64,000 nt of DNA from Desulfobacterales bacterium (GCA_028704555.1 JAQWFD010000015.1:17993-81992); one strand, 5' to 3'; positions 8,760 through 17,468 are shown, counted from the stretch's first letter. Made by a program: numbers and translations. The notes: a model not told the origin generated them from the sequence alone.

Positions 8760-8866
8760 GAAATTTATTTGATAACTGTTTCGGATTGGATTACTGTAAA
8801 AAAAATGAGGACAGAGGACAACCCATACCTTAAACGCTTAACCCATTCAACCGAAAGCACTTCAAT

Positions 8867-10126
8867 ATGATTGCAGAAATTTTGTCGACCGGAGATGAAA
8901 TTCGTACGGGTTCACTTGTGGATACGAATTCTGCCTATATCGCTCAGAAACTGGAAGAGACAGGTGTGGACGTGGTTCGTCACAGCTGTGTAGGGGATGA
9001 TTTTGATATGTTGGTTTCCATTCTGAAGGAAATCGGCGATCGGGCTGATATTGCCATTATGACCGGAGGACTGGGCCCGACAACCGATGACCTGACATCC
9101 GAGGCAGCTGCAGCGGCCGCCGGGGTGGAACTGACGATTGACCCGGATGCGCTGGTATCCATGGAGGAATTTTTTAAAATTCGAAAAAGGCCTTTGACCG
9201 ATACGAATAAGAAACAGGCCCTGCTTCCGAAAGGCGCCCGGTGTCTGGTGAACCGTGTGGGTACAGCCCCGGGATTGAGCATGAAAATCGGCCGGTGTGT
9301 ATTTTTCTGTCTGCCGGGTGTCCCCCATGAAATGCGCTGGATGCTTTCCGATGCGGTCCTTCCGCAAATCGTCAAGCTCTCGGGAGCGGATCGATATGTC
9401 TATCAGGTCAGGACCATGGGGCTGTTTGGCGTGGGGGAATCGGATGCCAACCGGGAGCTTGACGGGTTTGATGAATATTTTCCGGATCTTAAACTGGGCT
9501 ACCGAGCGCATTTTCCGGAGGTTCAGATAAAAGTATATGCACGCGGAAAAGATGCCGTCCGGTTGAATGCCCGTGCGGAGGCTGCCGCTGAATGGATATT
9601 TCACCGGTTAGGCAAATGGATGTATTCGCTTGACGGGGATCCCATGGAAGAAGAAATCGGAAAGCTGCTGACATCTCATAATGCCACGGTTGCAGTCGCC
9701 GAAAGCTGTACGGGGGGGCTGATTGCTCACTGGCTGACCAGTGTTCCGGGAAGTTCGAATTATTTTCTGTTTTCCGGGGTAACCTATTCCAATGAGGCCA
9801 AGATCAACGTGCTCGGTGTATCCCCCGAAACCATCAATACCTGCGGCGCTGTCCATGAACAGACCGCAAAGGAAATGGCAGAAGGGGCCCGGCGTATTTC
9901 CGGTGCAGTCTACGGCATTTCAACGACCGGTATCGCAGGCCCTGACGGAGGCAGCGAAGAAAAGCCGGTTGGCACCGTCTGCATCGGTCTGGCAACACCC
10001 CGATATGCCAAAGGGTACCGGTTTCAGTACAACTACGGAATGAGAAACATGAATAAAGAAGTATTTGCCATGAAAGCTCTGGATCTGTTGCGACGGGAGC
10101 TGGTGGGGGAAAGGGAAGAGGACTGA
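8867..10126 (+). CDS. cinA: CinA family protein, nicotinamide-nucleotide amidase
   Basis: Full-length 419-aa CinA. The N-terminal half is a MoaB/MogA-like COG1058 domain (ILSTGDEIRTGSLVDTN, MTGGLGPTTDDLTSEA), reported in the family to hydrolyse ADP-ribose-like substrates. The C-terminal half is the PncC amidase domain (AVAESCTGGLIAHWLTSVPGSS, TGIAGPDGGSEEKPVGTV), which deamidates NMN in pyridine nucleotide salvage. The active-site Ser in AESCTGG is present. It is divergently transcribed from the trp operon, with GAGGACAGAGGAC repeats in the gap. The start ATG at 8867 gives the canonical MIAEILSTGDE. Confidence 0.94.
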   Translation: MIAEILSTGDEIRTGSLVDTNSAYIAQKLEETGVDVVRHSCVGDDFDMLVSILKEIGDRADIAIMTGGLGPTTDDLTSEAAAAAAGVELTIDPDALVSMEEFFKIRKRPLTDTNKKQALLPKGARCLVNRVGTAPGLSMKIGRCVFFCLPGVPHEMRWMLSDAVLPQIVKLSGADRYVYQVRTMGLFGVGESDANRELDGFDEYFPDLKLGYRAHFPEVQIKVYARGKDAVRLNARAEAAAEWIFHRLGKWMYSLDGDPMEEEIGKLLTSHNATVAVAESCTGGLIAHWLTSVPGSSNYFLFSGVTYSNEAKINVLGVSPETINTCGAVHEQTAKEMAEGARRISGAVYGISTTGIAGPDGGSEEKPVGTVCIGLATPRYAKGYRFQYNYGMRNMNKEVFAMKALDLLRRELVGEREED

Positions 10127-10331
10127 GGGGAAAGGACTGAGGTCGGGGGGGTAGAGAAAGTAAGGAGTAAGGAGCGTAAAAAAAGCTGCTGGCTTAGTAC
10201 TATGTTTATGATGTAGAATATAAGAAATCAGGGGAAAGTTTAGAAGGTGGCATAGAGTAAAGAGTAGCGAAATATTTGGCCTCTGCCCTTCCGCACTCAG
10301 TCCCCAGCACTCAGTCCTTTTTTTACCTTCC
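10127..10331. repeat. Intergenic short-period repeats after cinA
   Basis: Blocks of GGGACTGAGG-like, GTAAGGAGTAAGGAG and CACTCAGTCCCCAGCACTCAGTCC units in 7-nt phase fill this gap. No gene is seen. The last block is the reverse complement of the first in style (GGACTGAG versus CTCAGTCC), so the two could pair as a loose hairpin. Confidence 0.6.
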
Positions 10332-11543
10332 CTACAGATTCACAACCATATCCCCCCATTTAAGGGCATCCAGGTATAAATCCGGTAGCTGATTTTCAGG
10401 GATATCCAGAATATTCGAGCAGAATGTAACGTCACTCCAATCGCCTTTTTCATAAGAGATCGCCAGTCTTAAGAAGTAGAATTCGAAACCCTGGTTTTTT
10501 ATTAAAGCATCTTTCAGCTGATTGGAAAGGGGGAGATCATCCATAATGGTTTCCATCGAAATGTCTAAAATCGCATCAATAAGTGAAAACAAGCCGAGCA
10601 TGAACAATTCATTCGGATTGCTGGCTGATTTGGCCGCCAGCGTCAGAAGTTCGCAGAATTTTGCCCGGATGGAGGATACTTTGACCAGCTCTTTTGGCTT
10701 GTCGTCGGAGAGTTTTCCCAGTGCCATCATAGAAATGAAACGTCTGACTTCATTTTCTCCCAGCATGATGATGGCCTGTTGAATGGATGATATTTCTGAG
10801 GTTCTCCGAAAAAAAGATGAGTTGACATAGCGAAGTAATTTGAAAGACAGGGAAACGTCGCTGGATATATAATTATCCAGTTTGCTGTAATCCACTTGCC
10901 TCTGGCTGATCTCTCCCATTATACGAATCAGGTTTATTTTAACCGGCGAGAGTTTTTTCCTTTTGATCACTTCCGGTCTGGAAAAAAAATATCCTTGAAA
11001 GTAATCAAATCCAAGTTCAATGGCCGTTTGGAATTCTTCGTATGTTTCAACCTTTTCAGCCAGAAGCTTAAGATCATACCGGGGGAGCTGATGGATATCG
11101 CTGACAATTTTATCAATAGACGACTGTCTGAAGTCAAATTTAATGATATCGGCAAGGTCAATCAGTGGTAAAAGCGTTGCGTCGTAAACAAAATCATCCA
11201 GAGCGATTGTATATCCCTGCCGTGCAATATGCTGACACGCATCGACAACAGCTTCCTCGGAATCAACGGTTTCAAGAATTTCAACCACTGTCGTTTCTTT
11301 GGGGAACAGCATGGGGGTTTTGTTGACAAGAAGATTTCTGGTAAAGTTGATAAAGGCTTGTTTCCCCCCCGTATAATCGTTGATATTGGTGGTCATGAAG
11401 GTTGTGGAAAGGAGTTCCAGTGTAGCCTCATCTCCATCGACGTCAGGGAAACTGTTTTCCATCCCTCCGCGGAACAGAAGCTCATATCCGTTTATTTTTT
11501 TGCTTTTATTGAATATGGGTTGTCGCGCAACATAAGCATACAT
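10332..11543 (-). CDS. EAL-like/HDOD domain signal-transduction protein
   Basis: A 403-aa protein of the YuxH/COG3434 family. The N-terminal half is an EAL-like domain: ARQPIFNKSKKINGYELLFR replaces the EAL motif region, and the metal-binding residues of active c-di-GMP phosphodiesterases are largely absent (LLAEKVETYEEF, YFQGYFFSRPE are retained). The C-terminal half is an HDOD domain (YISSDVSLSFKLLRYVNSS, SSIQQAIIMLGENEVRRFI). Likely a c-di-GMP binding or signalling adaptor rather than an enzyme. Monocistronic. The downstream gap is repeat-rich; upstream is a 670-bp interval with two palindromes. Confidence 0.9.
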   Translation of the reverse strand: MYAYVARQPIFNKSKKINGYELLFRGGMENSFPDVDGDEATLELLSTTFMTTNINDYTGGKQAFINFTRNLLVNKTPMLFPKETTVVEILETVDSEEAVVDACQHIARQGYTIALDDFVYDATLLPLIDLADIIKFDFRQSSIDKIVSDIHQLPRYDLKLLAEKVETYEEFQTAIELGFDYFQGYFFSRPEVIKRKKLSPVKINLIRIMGEISQRQVDYSKLDNYISSDVSLSFKLLRYVNSSFFRRTSEISSIQQAIIMLGENEVRRFISMMALGKLSDDKPKELVKVSSIRAKFCELLTLAAKSASNPNELFMLGLFSLIDAILDISMETIMDDLPLSNQLKDALIKNQGFEFYFLRLAISYEKGDWSDVTFCSNILDIPENQLPDLYLDALKWGDMVVNL

Positions 11544-11673
11544 GGAAAAGCTCCTTGCTTTTCAAGCGTATTGAGAAGTTGTCTCTGACGACAGAATCCT
11601 GCATCAGCTTCCATTGTTGTCAAATCTTTCCCGTTCTCACTGTCTGTGAATGCGGACTGCAAAGGGGAATTCC

Positions 11674-11982
11674 ATGTACGATGAGGACCACATACCGGCC
11701 GCTGAGCCCCTGCATCCGGATGCGGCCTTATATTACGACTCATTTCCAGAAGCGTCAAGTAATATCGGGTACAGCCGTCGGAATAGATATATTCGTGACA
11801 AGCAAAAATTCTGTAAAAGTAAAAGCGTTTTTCGTTGTCAACCATTGGTGCGGAGGTGCGGGTATGCCGAATTTTGCATTCACAGTGCCTTTGAATTGAA
11901 TTTGATGGTGAAGATGATCAGGGGCCGTTTCTGCTTTGAATCACAGTTCAGGCATGATATGACTTTTAAAGTCATATTATGA
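11674..11982 (+). CDS. Possible small protein, 102 aa, unknown function
   Basis: ATG at 11674 with AAGGGGAA 6 nt upstream. The product begins MYDEDHIPAAEP, is hydrophilic at the N-terminus and has several Cys in the middle (KFCKSK, RCQPL, RRCGYAEFC). I do not recognise it. The last codons run through a perfect 21-nt palindrome (11957-11977), which would be odd for a conserved protein end. It could be a chance frame; the ribosome site is the main support. Confidence 0.28.
   Translation: MYDEDHIPAAEPLHPDAALYYDSFPEASSNIGYSRRNRYIRDKQKFCKSKSVFRCQPLVRRCGYAEFCIHSAFELNLMVKMIRGRFCFESQFRHDMTFKVIL
11957..11977. promoter_or_regulatory. 21-nt palindrome, possible operator or RNA hairpin
   Basis: ATATGACTTT, one central T, AAAGTCATAT: ten perfect pairs. 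It is followed 27 nt later by a second perfect palindrome, GTATCGT-T-ACGATAC (12004-12018). Both lie between the divergent HDOD gene and the Cys-rich ORF at 12215. Function is unknown. Confidence 0.4.
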
Positions 11983-12214
11983 CGTTCATGAGTTATTGCG
12001 CCCGTATCGTTACGATACAGATGCTGTCGTCAGATGTGAAAAATACTCAATTGAATAAAAACAAAATACAGGCGCGTTTTAACCTTTCTGAATCGTTGAA
12101 ATAAAGAGATTTAATTTATTGATAAAGAATTTAATAAATCGTGGTTCCTTTTCGGGCGTCTGTTTTCGGTTGAGACGGCTTCCGAAAGGTCATTGGAAAT
12201 AAGAGCTGTTGATT

Positions 12215-12421
12215 ATGGAACAAGCCACAGTTTATATATGGTGCCCCAGGAAAAAGAATGCGATCCGGAAAAACCCCAGGGCCTGCCGGGCTAACTGCAA
12301 ACAGAAGCACAGGTGCGAAGCCTATCAGAAATTCTGGCAACCCGGCCTCTTTGATTTGCCGGATAAAGGGCTGTCGGGAAAAGTGCATCAAATAACCGCT
12401 GCTGATGCCACTGAAGATTGA
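12215..12421 (+). CDS. Small Cys-rich protein, 68 aa, unknown function
   Basis: A short hydrophilic frame with WCPRKK, ACRANCKQKHRC and EAYQKFWQPGLFDL. Four Cys in a C-x(14)-C-x3-C-x6-C arrangement suggest a small metal-binding or disulfide-held fold; the basic, Gln/Phe-rich segment resembles small zinc-finger-like proteins seen in deltaproteobacterial genomes, from memory only. The ATG at 12215 has AAGAG 9 nt upstream; an upstream in-frame TTG at 12209 also exists. It stands alone, followed by a gap and a MITE-like element. The spacing of Cys and codon usage make it more likely real than not. Confidence 0.5.
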   Translation: MEQATVYIWCPRKKNAIRKNPRACRANCKQKHRCEAYQKFWQPGLFDLPDKGLSGKVHQITAADATED

Positions 12422-12605
12422 AAATGACCTCCTTATCCCGTTCATTCATACGTCGGGACGAGGGCCGTATGGTTTCAAAAGGCGATGTTGAACAAGCGGC
12501 CAGGATGATTCGGAATTTATACCAATTAATGAGTTTTTTTTAAAACCGTCAATTTTGATACATTTTTACGCCGCTGTTAACGCGCCCCTGACCTGTCCAT
12601 TTTCA
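12422..12605. other. Gene-free spacer before MITE copy A
   Basis: About 180 bases with no supported gene. It includes a T-rich tract and ends in CCATTTTCA, the left copy of the target duplication of the element that follows. Confidence 0.6.
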
Positions 12606-12859
12606 GGGCTTGATCATAACTGCGGCCACAATGTCACGGAGTCCGTCCCGCCCATTGCCGGCTTCTCCAGCACGATCCGGGGGATGCCGGGCCCATGAAT
12701 CTAAAGCGCAAAAACTCGGCACGCCTCAAACCGTTTGCGCTGCTTAACGCTTCATGGCCCCGACATCTTTTCCCCGGATCGCGCCATGTCGTACGCCGGC
12801 AACGGGCGGGACTCCGAGGCTACGCACAGCAAAATATGGCCGCAGTTATGATCAAGCCC
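12606..12859. mobile_element. MITE-like element, copy A (254 bp), with 9-bp target duplication
   Basis: Ends are a perfect 23-bp inverted repeat beginning GGGCTTGATCATAACTG. It is flanked by the direct repeat CCATTTTCA (12597-12605 and 12860-12868). The interior holds a second, imperfect palindrome of about 65 bp bounded by CCCATGAA/TTCATGG around GCGCAAA. No transposase frame: the apparent peptides with LKRKNSA are chance frames that recur in other copies. The right target copy overlaps the stop of the zinc-ribbon gene, so insertion was immediately 3' of that gene. Confidence 0.9.
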
Positions 12860-12865
12860 CCATTT

Positions 12866-14110
12866 TCATAAATTATGCGCCAGGGTGATCAGCTGCTTAT
12901 TGATGGAAAGATTTAAGCGCGGGTGGATGATTTCAAGGTGCGTTTGATGAAAGGGGATGTAAGCCAGGCGGTAGGTTTCAGGATGAATTGCGATGGACTG
13001 AGCTTTTGATTGAGTTATGATAGACGGTTTTATAAAATTGGCGAGGCTGATTTTCAAGCTTTCAGCCGCTTCGGAAACCGGAAGTGTGACCGGATGGAGG
13101 CTTCCTTCCGGAATGGCAGAAACAAGCGCACCGGGCTGTGAAAGGGTAAACGCCCTGGACAGAAGCAGAAATTGTCCGGGGCGGATTTTAAAGGCGGGAC
13201 ACCAGAAATAAAACGGTTTTTCATGCCAGCTGCTTTGAATTACTTTTGGAAGATTGGCGAGGCTGACCAGATCGGCGTAAGATTTTAAATCGATTCCGCT
13301 GGTACGTGCTTTGATTTTCCAGAAAGGAAGGTAAATGGTGTTGGAACCTGTTTCCTCCGGTACGTGGCTTACCGGAAGCTGACGAAGTCCCTTGTGGGTG
13401 GCCTGCCACATACGGTTGCAATGATTGCAGTGAAGAGCGATTGAATCCCTGGCCCCGGTCAGATCCCAGCCGCAGGCCGGGCACAGGGCGGCAATAAATC
13501 GGATATCCGGTATCCGGGGCTCCGGCTGAAATGTTTCGATATCAAATGAAGCCGGAAGGGGTGATGAAAGCGGGGTATTGAGTACCGCATCAAAGAGTCG
13601 GTTGCCTTTGGAGTAGATCGGCAAATAAATCATGCTCAGCGTCTCCCCGATAAATTCCTGTTGAATCAACGGCGTGTTCACGGTGTCATTAAACCGGTTC
13701 CGGATGATATCCATGACCTGGTTTTTCGTTACCTGATGTTTAAAAAATCTGCCGCGGGATTGTCCGGCAGCAAATGTGAGTTTCAGCGCCTGACTTCTGA
13801 AGCCCAGGGAAATGGGGAGATGATCTGATTTTATGGCCAAATGGCTGATATCCATAAATCGGTGTTGAATTTCATCGCCGGGGACCCAGGAATAAAACAC
13901 TCCTTTAAAGCGCCAGTAGGGCGCATAAAACAGCGCTTCAGTTTCAGCAGTGGCAGCGGCGGGCAGTATGTATCGGAACACGCCGTTTTGCAGAAGATAT
14001 GAGGTTACCCGGCAGTAGCCACAGGTAAAGAGTCTGTCGGTTTCCTCCAGAACAGCCGGCGCTCCACACTGGGGGCATTGATGCCGGATATGGAAATTAA
14101 AGTTTTTCAC
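12866..14110 (-). CDS. Double zinc-ribbon protein, unknown function, SPFH partner
   Basis: About 414 aa with two treble-clef/zinc-ribbon cassettes: CPQCGAP...CGYC at residues 11-35 and CPACGWD...CNHC near 225-245. The rest is mixed alpha/beta without clear membrane segments (APYWRFKGVFYSW, LPFWKIKAR, FYFWCPAFKIRPGQ). Start chosen as GTG at 14110, overlapping the end of the SPFH gene by 14 nt; the frame extends to 14224 but that part lies wholly inside the SPFH gene. The repeated YxPxW/F-type segments suggest a duplicated domain. I cannot name a function; tight coupling says it works with the SPFH protein. Its stop touches the target duplication of MITE copy A. Confidence 0.75.
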   Translation of the reverse strand: MKNFNFHIRHQCPQCGAPAVLEETDRLFTCGYCRVTSYLLQNGVFRYILPAAATAETEALFYAPYWRFKGVFYSWVPGDEIQHRFMDISHLAIKSDHLPISLGFRSQALKLTFAAGQSRGRFFKHQVTKNQVMDIIRNRFNDTVNTPLIQQEFIGETLSMIYLPIYSKGNRLFDAVLNTPLSSPLPASFDIETFQPEPRIPDIRFIAALCPACGWDLTGARDSIALHCNHCNRMWQATHKGLRQLPVSHVPEETGSNTIYLPFWKIKARTSGIDLKSYADLVSLANLPKVIQSSWHEKPFYFWCPAFKIRPGQFLLLSRAFTLSQPGALVSAIPEGSLHPVTLPVSEAAESLKISLANFIKPSIITQSKAQSIAIHPETYRLAYIPFHQTHLEIIHPRLNLSINKQLITLAHNL

Positions 14111-15224
14111 CGCACTGGTTACAATACAGGGATTCGGTGAGATTTTCGGTTCTGCACCTTGAACAGAATTTAGGCCGGGGTTTTTCTTCAGCCGGGGTGC
14201 CACATCTGGAACAGAATTTTGCATTGGGGGTCAGATTTTTTCCGCAATTCGTGCATTGTTTGAATACCAGCTGCTGGTGGCCGCAAAAAGGGCAGAATCT
14301 TGCGGCCACAGGAATGGATTGGTGACACTCCGGGCATATACAGGGCGGTTGGTTGTTTTCGGATTCAGCGGCCGGTTTGTTTCCGGAGAAAACCTGGGCA
14401 AACATAGCCGGCAGCATCAGGCCAAGTCCCATCCCCATGGTGCTTGCATCGCCTGTCGATTCCGATGCTTTTTCCATGGCCATGGCAGATTTCATCTGCA
14501 TCAGCCGGTTCATATCCTGAAAAATTTCCATCCGGCTGCGGTCGTCAATCGCCTGTTGAACTTCCGGAGGGGGGGTGATGGCATTGATGTACAGATGGGT
14601 CAGGGCCAGACCAAAATGGCTGAAATCATTTTTCAGCCGCTGAGTCAGTTTTTCAGACAGTTCATCATATCTGGCCGGAAGGTTCAGAATTGAATCGATG
14701 GTTTCTCCCATATAGTCATTGAATCGGGATACAATGACCTGATTCAGATAGTCTTCGATTTGCCGGGCCGTTAAAATATCCTGTGTACCGATGAGTCTGT
14801 TGATAAACAGGACAGGCTGGATGATCCTGAAATTAAAGACCCCGAACGCCCTGAGACGGATCAGCCCCAGTTCCTGATCTTTGAATGCGACCGGGTCACG
14901 TGTTCCCCATTTCAGATTGGTAAAGACCTTCAGGTTGATAAAATAAATTTCTGCACGCAGGGGGCTGCTCAGGCCCCACGGCAGGCTGGCGAGTTTAGTT
15001 AAAATGGGGATATTTCCGGTTTTAAGCGTATGCCGACCCGGTCCAAAAGCTTCGACCGCCTTTCCCTGATAAAAAAAGACCGCCGCCTGATTTTCACGCA
15101 CGGTCATCTGCGCGCCGTATTTTATTTCGCCGGAGCCTGTTTCCGGAATACGGTGAACCAGCTCCGTGCCAGTATGGTCAAACCACTCAATGTTCTCAAG
15201 AAATACGAGATTGTTTATTCCCAT
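14097..15224 (-). CDS. SPFH/virion-core-like (YdjI-type) protein with C-terminal zinc ribbons
   Basis: A 375-aa protein. The N-terminal 220 residues are an SPFH/Band-7-like domain (TVRENQAAVFFYQGKAVEAFGPGRHTL, LRAFGVFNFRI, LTHLYINAITPPPEVQQAIDD), without an obvious transmembrane segment. A Met/Gly-rich linker (GMGLGLMLPAMFAQ) follows. Three zinc ribbons end the protein: CPECHQS...CPFCG, CTNCGKN...CSRCG and CSRCRTE...CNQCG. Such proteins form membrane-associated scaffolds in other bacteria. Middle gene of an apparent M48-SPFH-zinc-ribbon operon. Confidence 0.88.
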   Translation of the reverse strand: MGINNLVFLENIEWFDHTGTELVHRIPETGSGEIKYGAQMTVRENQAAVFFYQGKAVEAFGPGRHTLKTGNIPILTKLASLPWGLSSPLRAEIYFINLKVFTNLKWGTRDPVAFKDQELGLIRLRAFGVFNFRIIQPVLFINRLIGTQDILTARQIEDYLNQVIVSRFNDYMGETIDSILNLPARYDELSEKLTQRLKNDFSHFGLALTHLYINAITPPPEVQQAIDDRSRMEIFQDMNRLMQMKSAMAMEKASESTGDASTMGMGLGLMLPAMFAQVFSGNKPAAESENNQPPCICPECHQSIPVAARFCPFCGHQQLVFKQCTNCGKNLTPNAKFCSRCGTPAEEKPRPKFCSRCRTENLTESLYCNQCGEKL

Positions 15225-15269
15225 GATGTAAAATCCATAATTTCAGTTCAGTGTAAAAATAGCCATCAG

Positions 15270-16076
15270 CTAATTCCTGTAATAGCCGAGGGCTTCAGGA
15301 ATCAGCTTGTAAATCGTCTGAATTCGCTGTGCATCTGCCGGGTGTGTCGACAGAAATGCTGGCGGACCGGCATCTTTTTTTTCTGACATCATCCGTTCAA
15401 AAAATTTTGGCGCTTCTCTGGGGTCGTAGCCGGATTGGGCCATCAGAATCAGTCCGATATGATCGGCTTCATATTCCTGGCGCCGGCTGAATGGCAGGGT
15501 AATGCCGACCGCTGATGCCACGCCATAGGCCTGATTGATGGCCTGTATCGCTACGGGGCTTTGGGAGCCGATTGCCAGATTCAATCCTTCCTGCCCCAGC
15601 CCGATCAGCAACTGCTGGCTGATGCGTTCCCCTCCATGCCGGGCGATGGCATGGGCAACTTCGTGAGCCAGGACAAAGGCCAGTCCGGCTTCGTTTTGTG
15701 TATAAGGCAGCAGACCCGTATATACGGCAACTTTACCGCCGGGCAGGGCAAATGCATTTGCGGTATCCTTATCATCGATGACCTTGAATTCCCATTCATA
15801 ATCCGGACGATTCGCAGCGGCAGCCACTTTGTTGCCCACCCGGGTGACCATGTCGATGATGCGCTGATCCCGGCTCAGTTCAGTTTTTTGGAGAATCTCC
15901 TGGTAGCTTTTAATGCCCAGAGCGATTTCCTGTCCCTCATTGATCAGCAGGAGCTGTGATCGACCCGTGACAGGAGCGGTAGCGCAGGAAAGAATCCAGC
16001 AAAGGCACAGGGATAAAATGGCGGTTGTAACCCCTTTTGGAAATAAGGGGTTTATAGCTCGGGGTGCAGGGTTCAT
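15270..16076 (-). CDS. M48 family zinc metalloprotease, lipoprotein
   Basis: 268 aa. An N-terminal signal with lipobox WILSC (Cys at about residue 31) predicts a lipid-anchored periplasmic protein. The protease domain has AFALPGGKVAVYTGLL, the zinc motif HEVAHAIARHGGE and the downstream third ligand in RRQEYEADHIGL. This is the BepA/LoiP-like group, in which related enzymes degrade misfolded outer-membrane or envelope proteins. It begins the three-gene minus-strand unit with the SPFH and zinc-ribbon genes, 45 nt upstream of the former. Confidence 0.92.
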   Translation of the reverse strand: MNPAPRAINPLFPKGVTTAILSLCLCWILSCATAPVTGRSQLLLINEGQEIALGIKSYQEILQKTELSRDQRIIDMVTRVGNKVAAAANRPDYEWEFKVIDDKDTANAFALPGGKVAVYTGLLPYTQNEAGLAFVLAHEVAHAIARHGGERISQQLLIGLGQEGLNLAIGSQSPVAIQAINQAYGVASAVGITLPFSRRQEYEADHIGLILMAQSGYDPREAPKFFERMMSEKKDAGPPAFLSTHPADAQRIQTIYKLIPEALGYYRN

Positions 16077-16655
16077 GTCGGCTGTCAGTCAAGGGTTGAG
16101 GGTTGAGGTCGTGATCAGGGAACAGCGCGTCCGGGGTTTTGAATGCCTGTTTCCCCCTTTATGTTAACTGCTGATTATCAGATCAGCGCAGGATAGTGCG
16201 TGGATATCGTTTATACCTCAAAATGCTGTTTATCCCGCAAACAGGGATATAAGTCAACATGATTTGATCACCGGTTCTGGCAGGACAAGGGTGCATCTGC
16301 TGTGAAGCCACAGGCTATTGTTTATAAAGAGAGAGCCTCGCCAATCCGGGCAGGCCCGTATCAAGAAAAGGAAAAATCAGTCGTAGATAAATGCTGAAAA
16401 TTGCGGATAAAAAGAAATTTTCAAAGAAGTTACAGATGTTGCTTGGAAAAAAAAGATCCGTGCCGATCTCCGTAGATCCGTGGCGAAAAAAACGGCCACA
16501 GAAGGATACGGTAACCGGGGAAATGGGCAATAATATTGAAGGGAAAAGAGAGGTGACACATCAGCTGGACAGCAAATTCAGAATGTTATTAACGGGCAGC
16601 CGAAGCTGCCATGCCATTTAACGTTCAGAACGCTGCCCAACCGAATGATGTCGTT
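16077..16655. other. Gene-free interval upstream of the M48 protease
   Basis: About 580 bases with no frame I can support. One plus-strand frame (16391-16621, starting MLKIADKKKFSK) is basic and lacks a convincing ribosome site. The segment at 16080-16120 has GTTGAGGGTTGAGG simple repeats. Confidence 0.5.
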
Positions 16656-17357
16656 TTACATGGAATCTTTTATCAGCATGGTGGCCGGGTCCAGAAAAAA
16701 CTGAGTATTCGAGGTGGCTATGGATTTTCCTTTTAATAAATTGACATGAATCTGTTCCCCTTCCGGTTGAAGCTGGATTGCAACTTCGAACAGGTCAGAG
16801 ACTCCGGTAAACTGGAGCGGCAATCCGTCCGGTGATTCATTCTCATGGCGATGGGTTCTTATCGTAACCCATACATGTAAACCGTGCTGTTTGGCAAAGA
16901 CTTTCAACTCGGACAGAGAATCATATGTCGTATCGTCAAACGGCAAGCCGTCGATCAGCATCATCTGGGGGCGGAAAATATTCTGCTCAGTGATATCCGA
17001 CAGGCGCTCGGCCAGCTTGGGTACGCTAAATCCCCCCACTTGAAATGTCATGATAAGCCGGTGGGCCAGGATCGCCTCATAGAGTTTATCAATGGGTTTG
17101 ATGTCATACAGCAGGGCAATGTTGCGAAGCGTTTCCTCGTACCACAGACTGACTTTATTAACCGGATCAGCCAGACTGATATGAAGAACGTTTTTATCTC
17201 TCAGAATGTTATTCAATGCCAGTTGAACGATAAAAGCGGTTTTGCCAATCCCGGCACGTGATAGTACCGCACCAAATCCGCCCTCCGGAAGAATATCCTC
17301 GGTTTCATGTTCTATGAGCCTGAGCGGATTCCGAAGGATTAGATCCTTTTTTAGCAT
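16656..17357 (-). CDS. RecA/KaiC-like P-loop ATPase, unknown role
   Basis: 233 aa. Walker A lies near residue 30 in FGAVLSRAGIGKTAF, Walker B-like MMLIDGLPFDD near residue 130, and a C-terminal part with FEVAIQLQPEGEQIHVNLLKGK. Starts MLKKDLILRNPLRLIEH at 17357, chosen over an upstream in-frame start at 17465 because AAAGGAAT lies 7 nt before it. Resembles orphan RecA-fold ATPases of deltaproteobacteria, but I cannot assign a substrate. It follows fusA by about 110 nt on the same strand, so it may be cotranscribed with it. Confidence 0.72.
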   Translation of the reverse strand: MLKKDLILRNPLRLIEHETEDILPEGGFGAVLSRAGIGKTAFIVQLALNNILRDKNVLHISLADPVNKVSLWYEETLRNIALLYDIKPIDKLYEAILAHRLIMTFQVGGFSVPKLAERLSDITEQNIFRPQMMLIDGLPFDDTTYDSLSELKVFAKQHGLHVWVTIRTHRHENESPDGLPLQFTGVSDLFEVAIQLQPEGEQIHVNLLKGKSIATSNTQFFLDPATMLIKDSM

Positions 17358-17468
17358 ATCTAAATTCCTTTCACGAAAGTATATGATATTGTTTTGACAA
17401 TGTTGATCCGCGTTTAGCAAGCCGACCGGTGTGCTCCCGGTACATCGCCGTTTGATGGTATTCATTAT

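Noticed and set aside
8912..9604. 230-aa minus-strand frame within cinA
   Set aside because: It is antisense to a well-conserved CinA and has no recognisable domain. Codon pattern fits the plus-strand gene.
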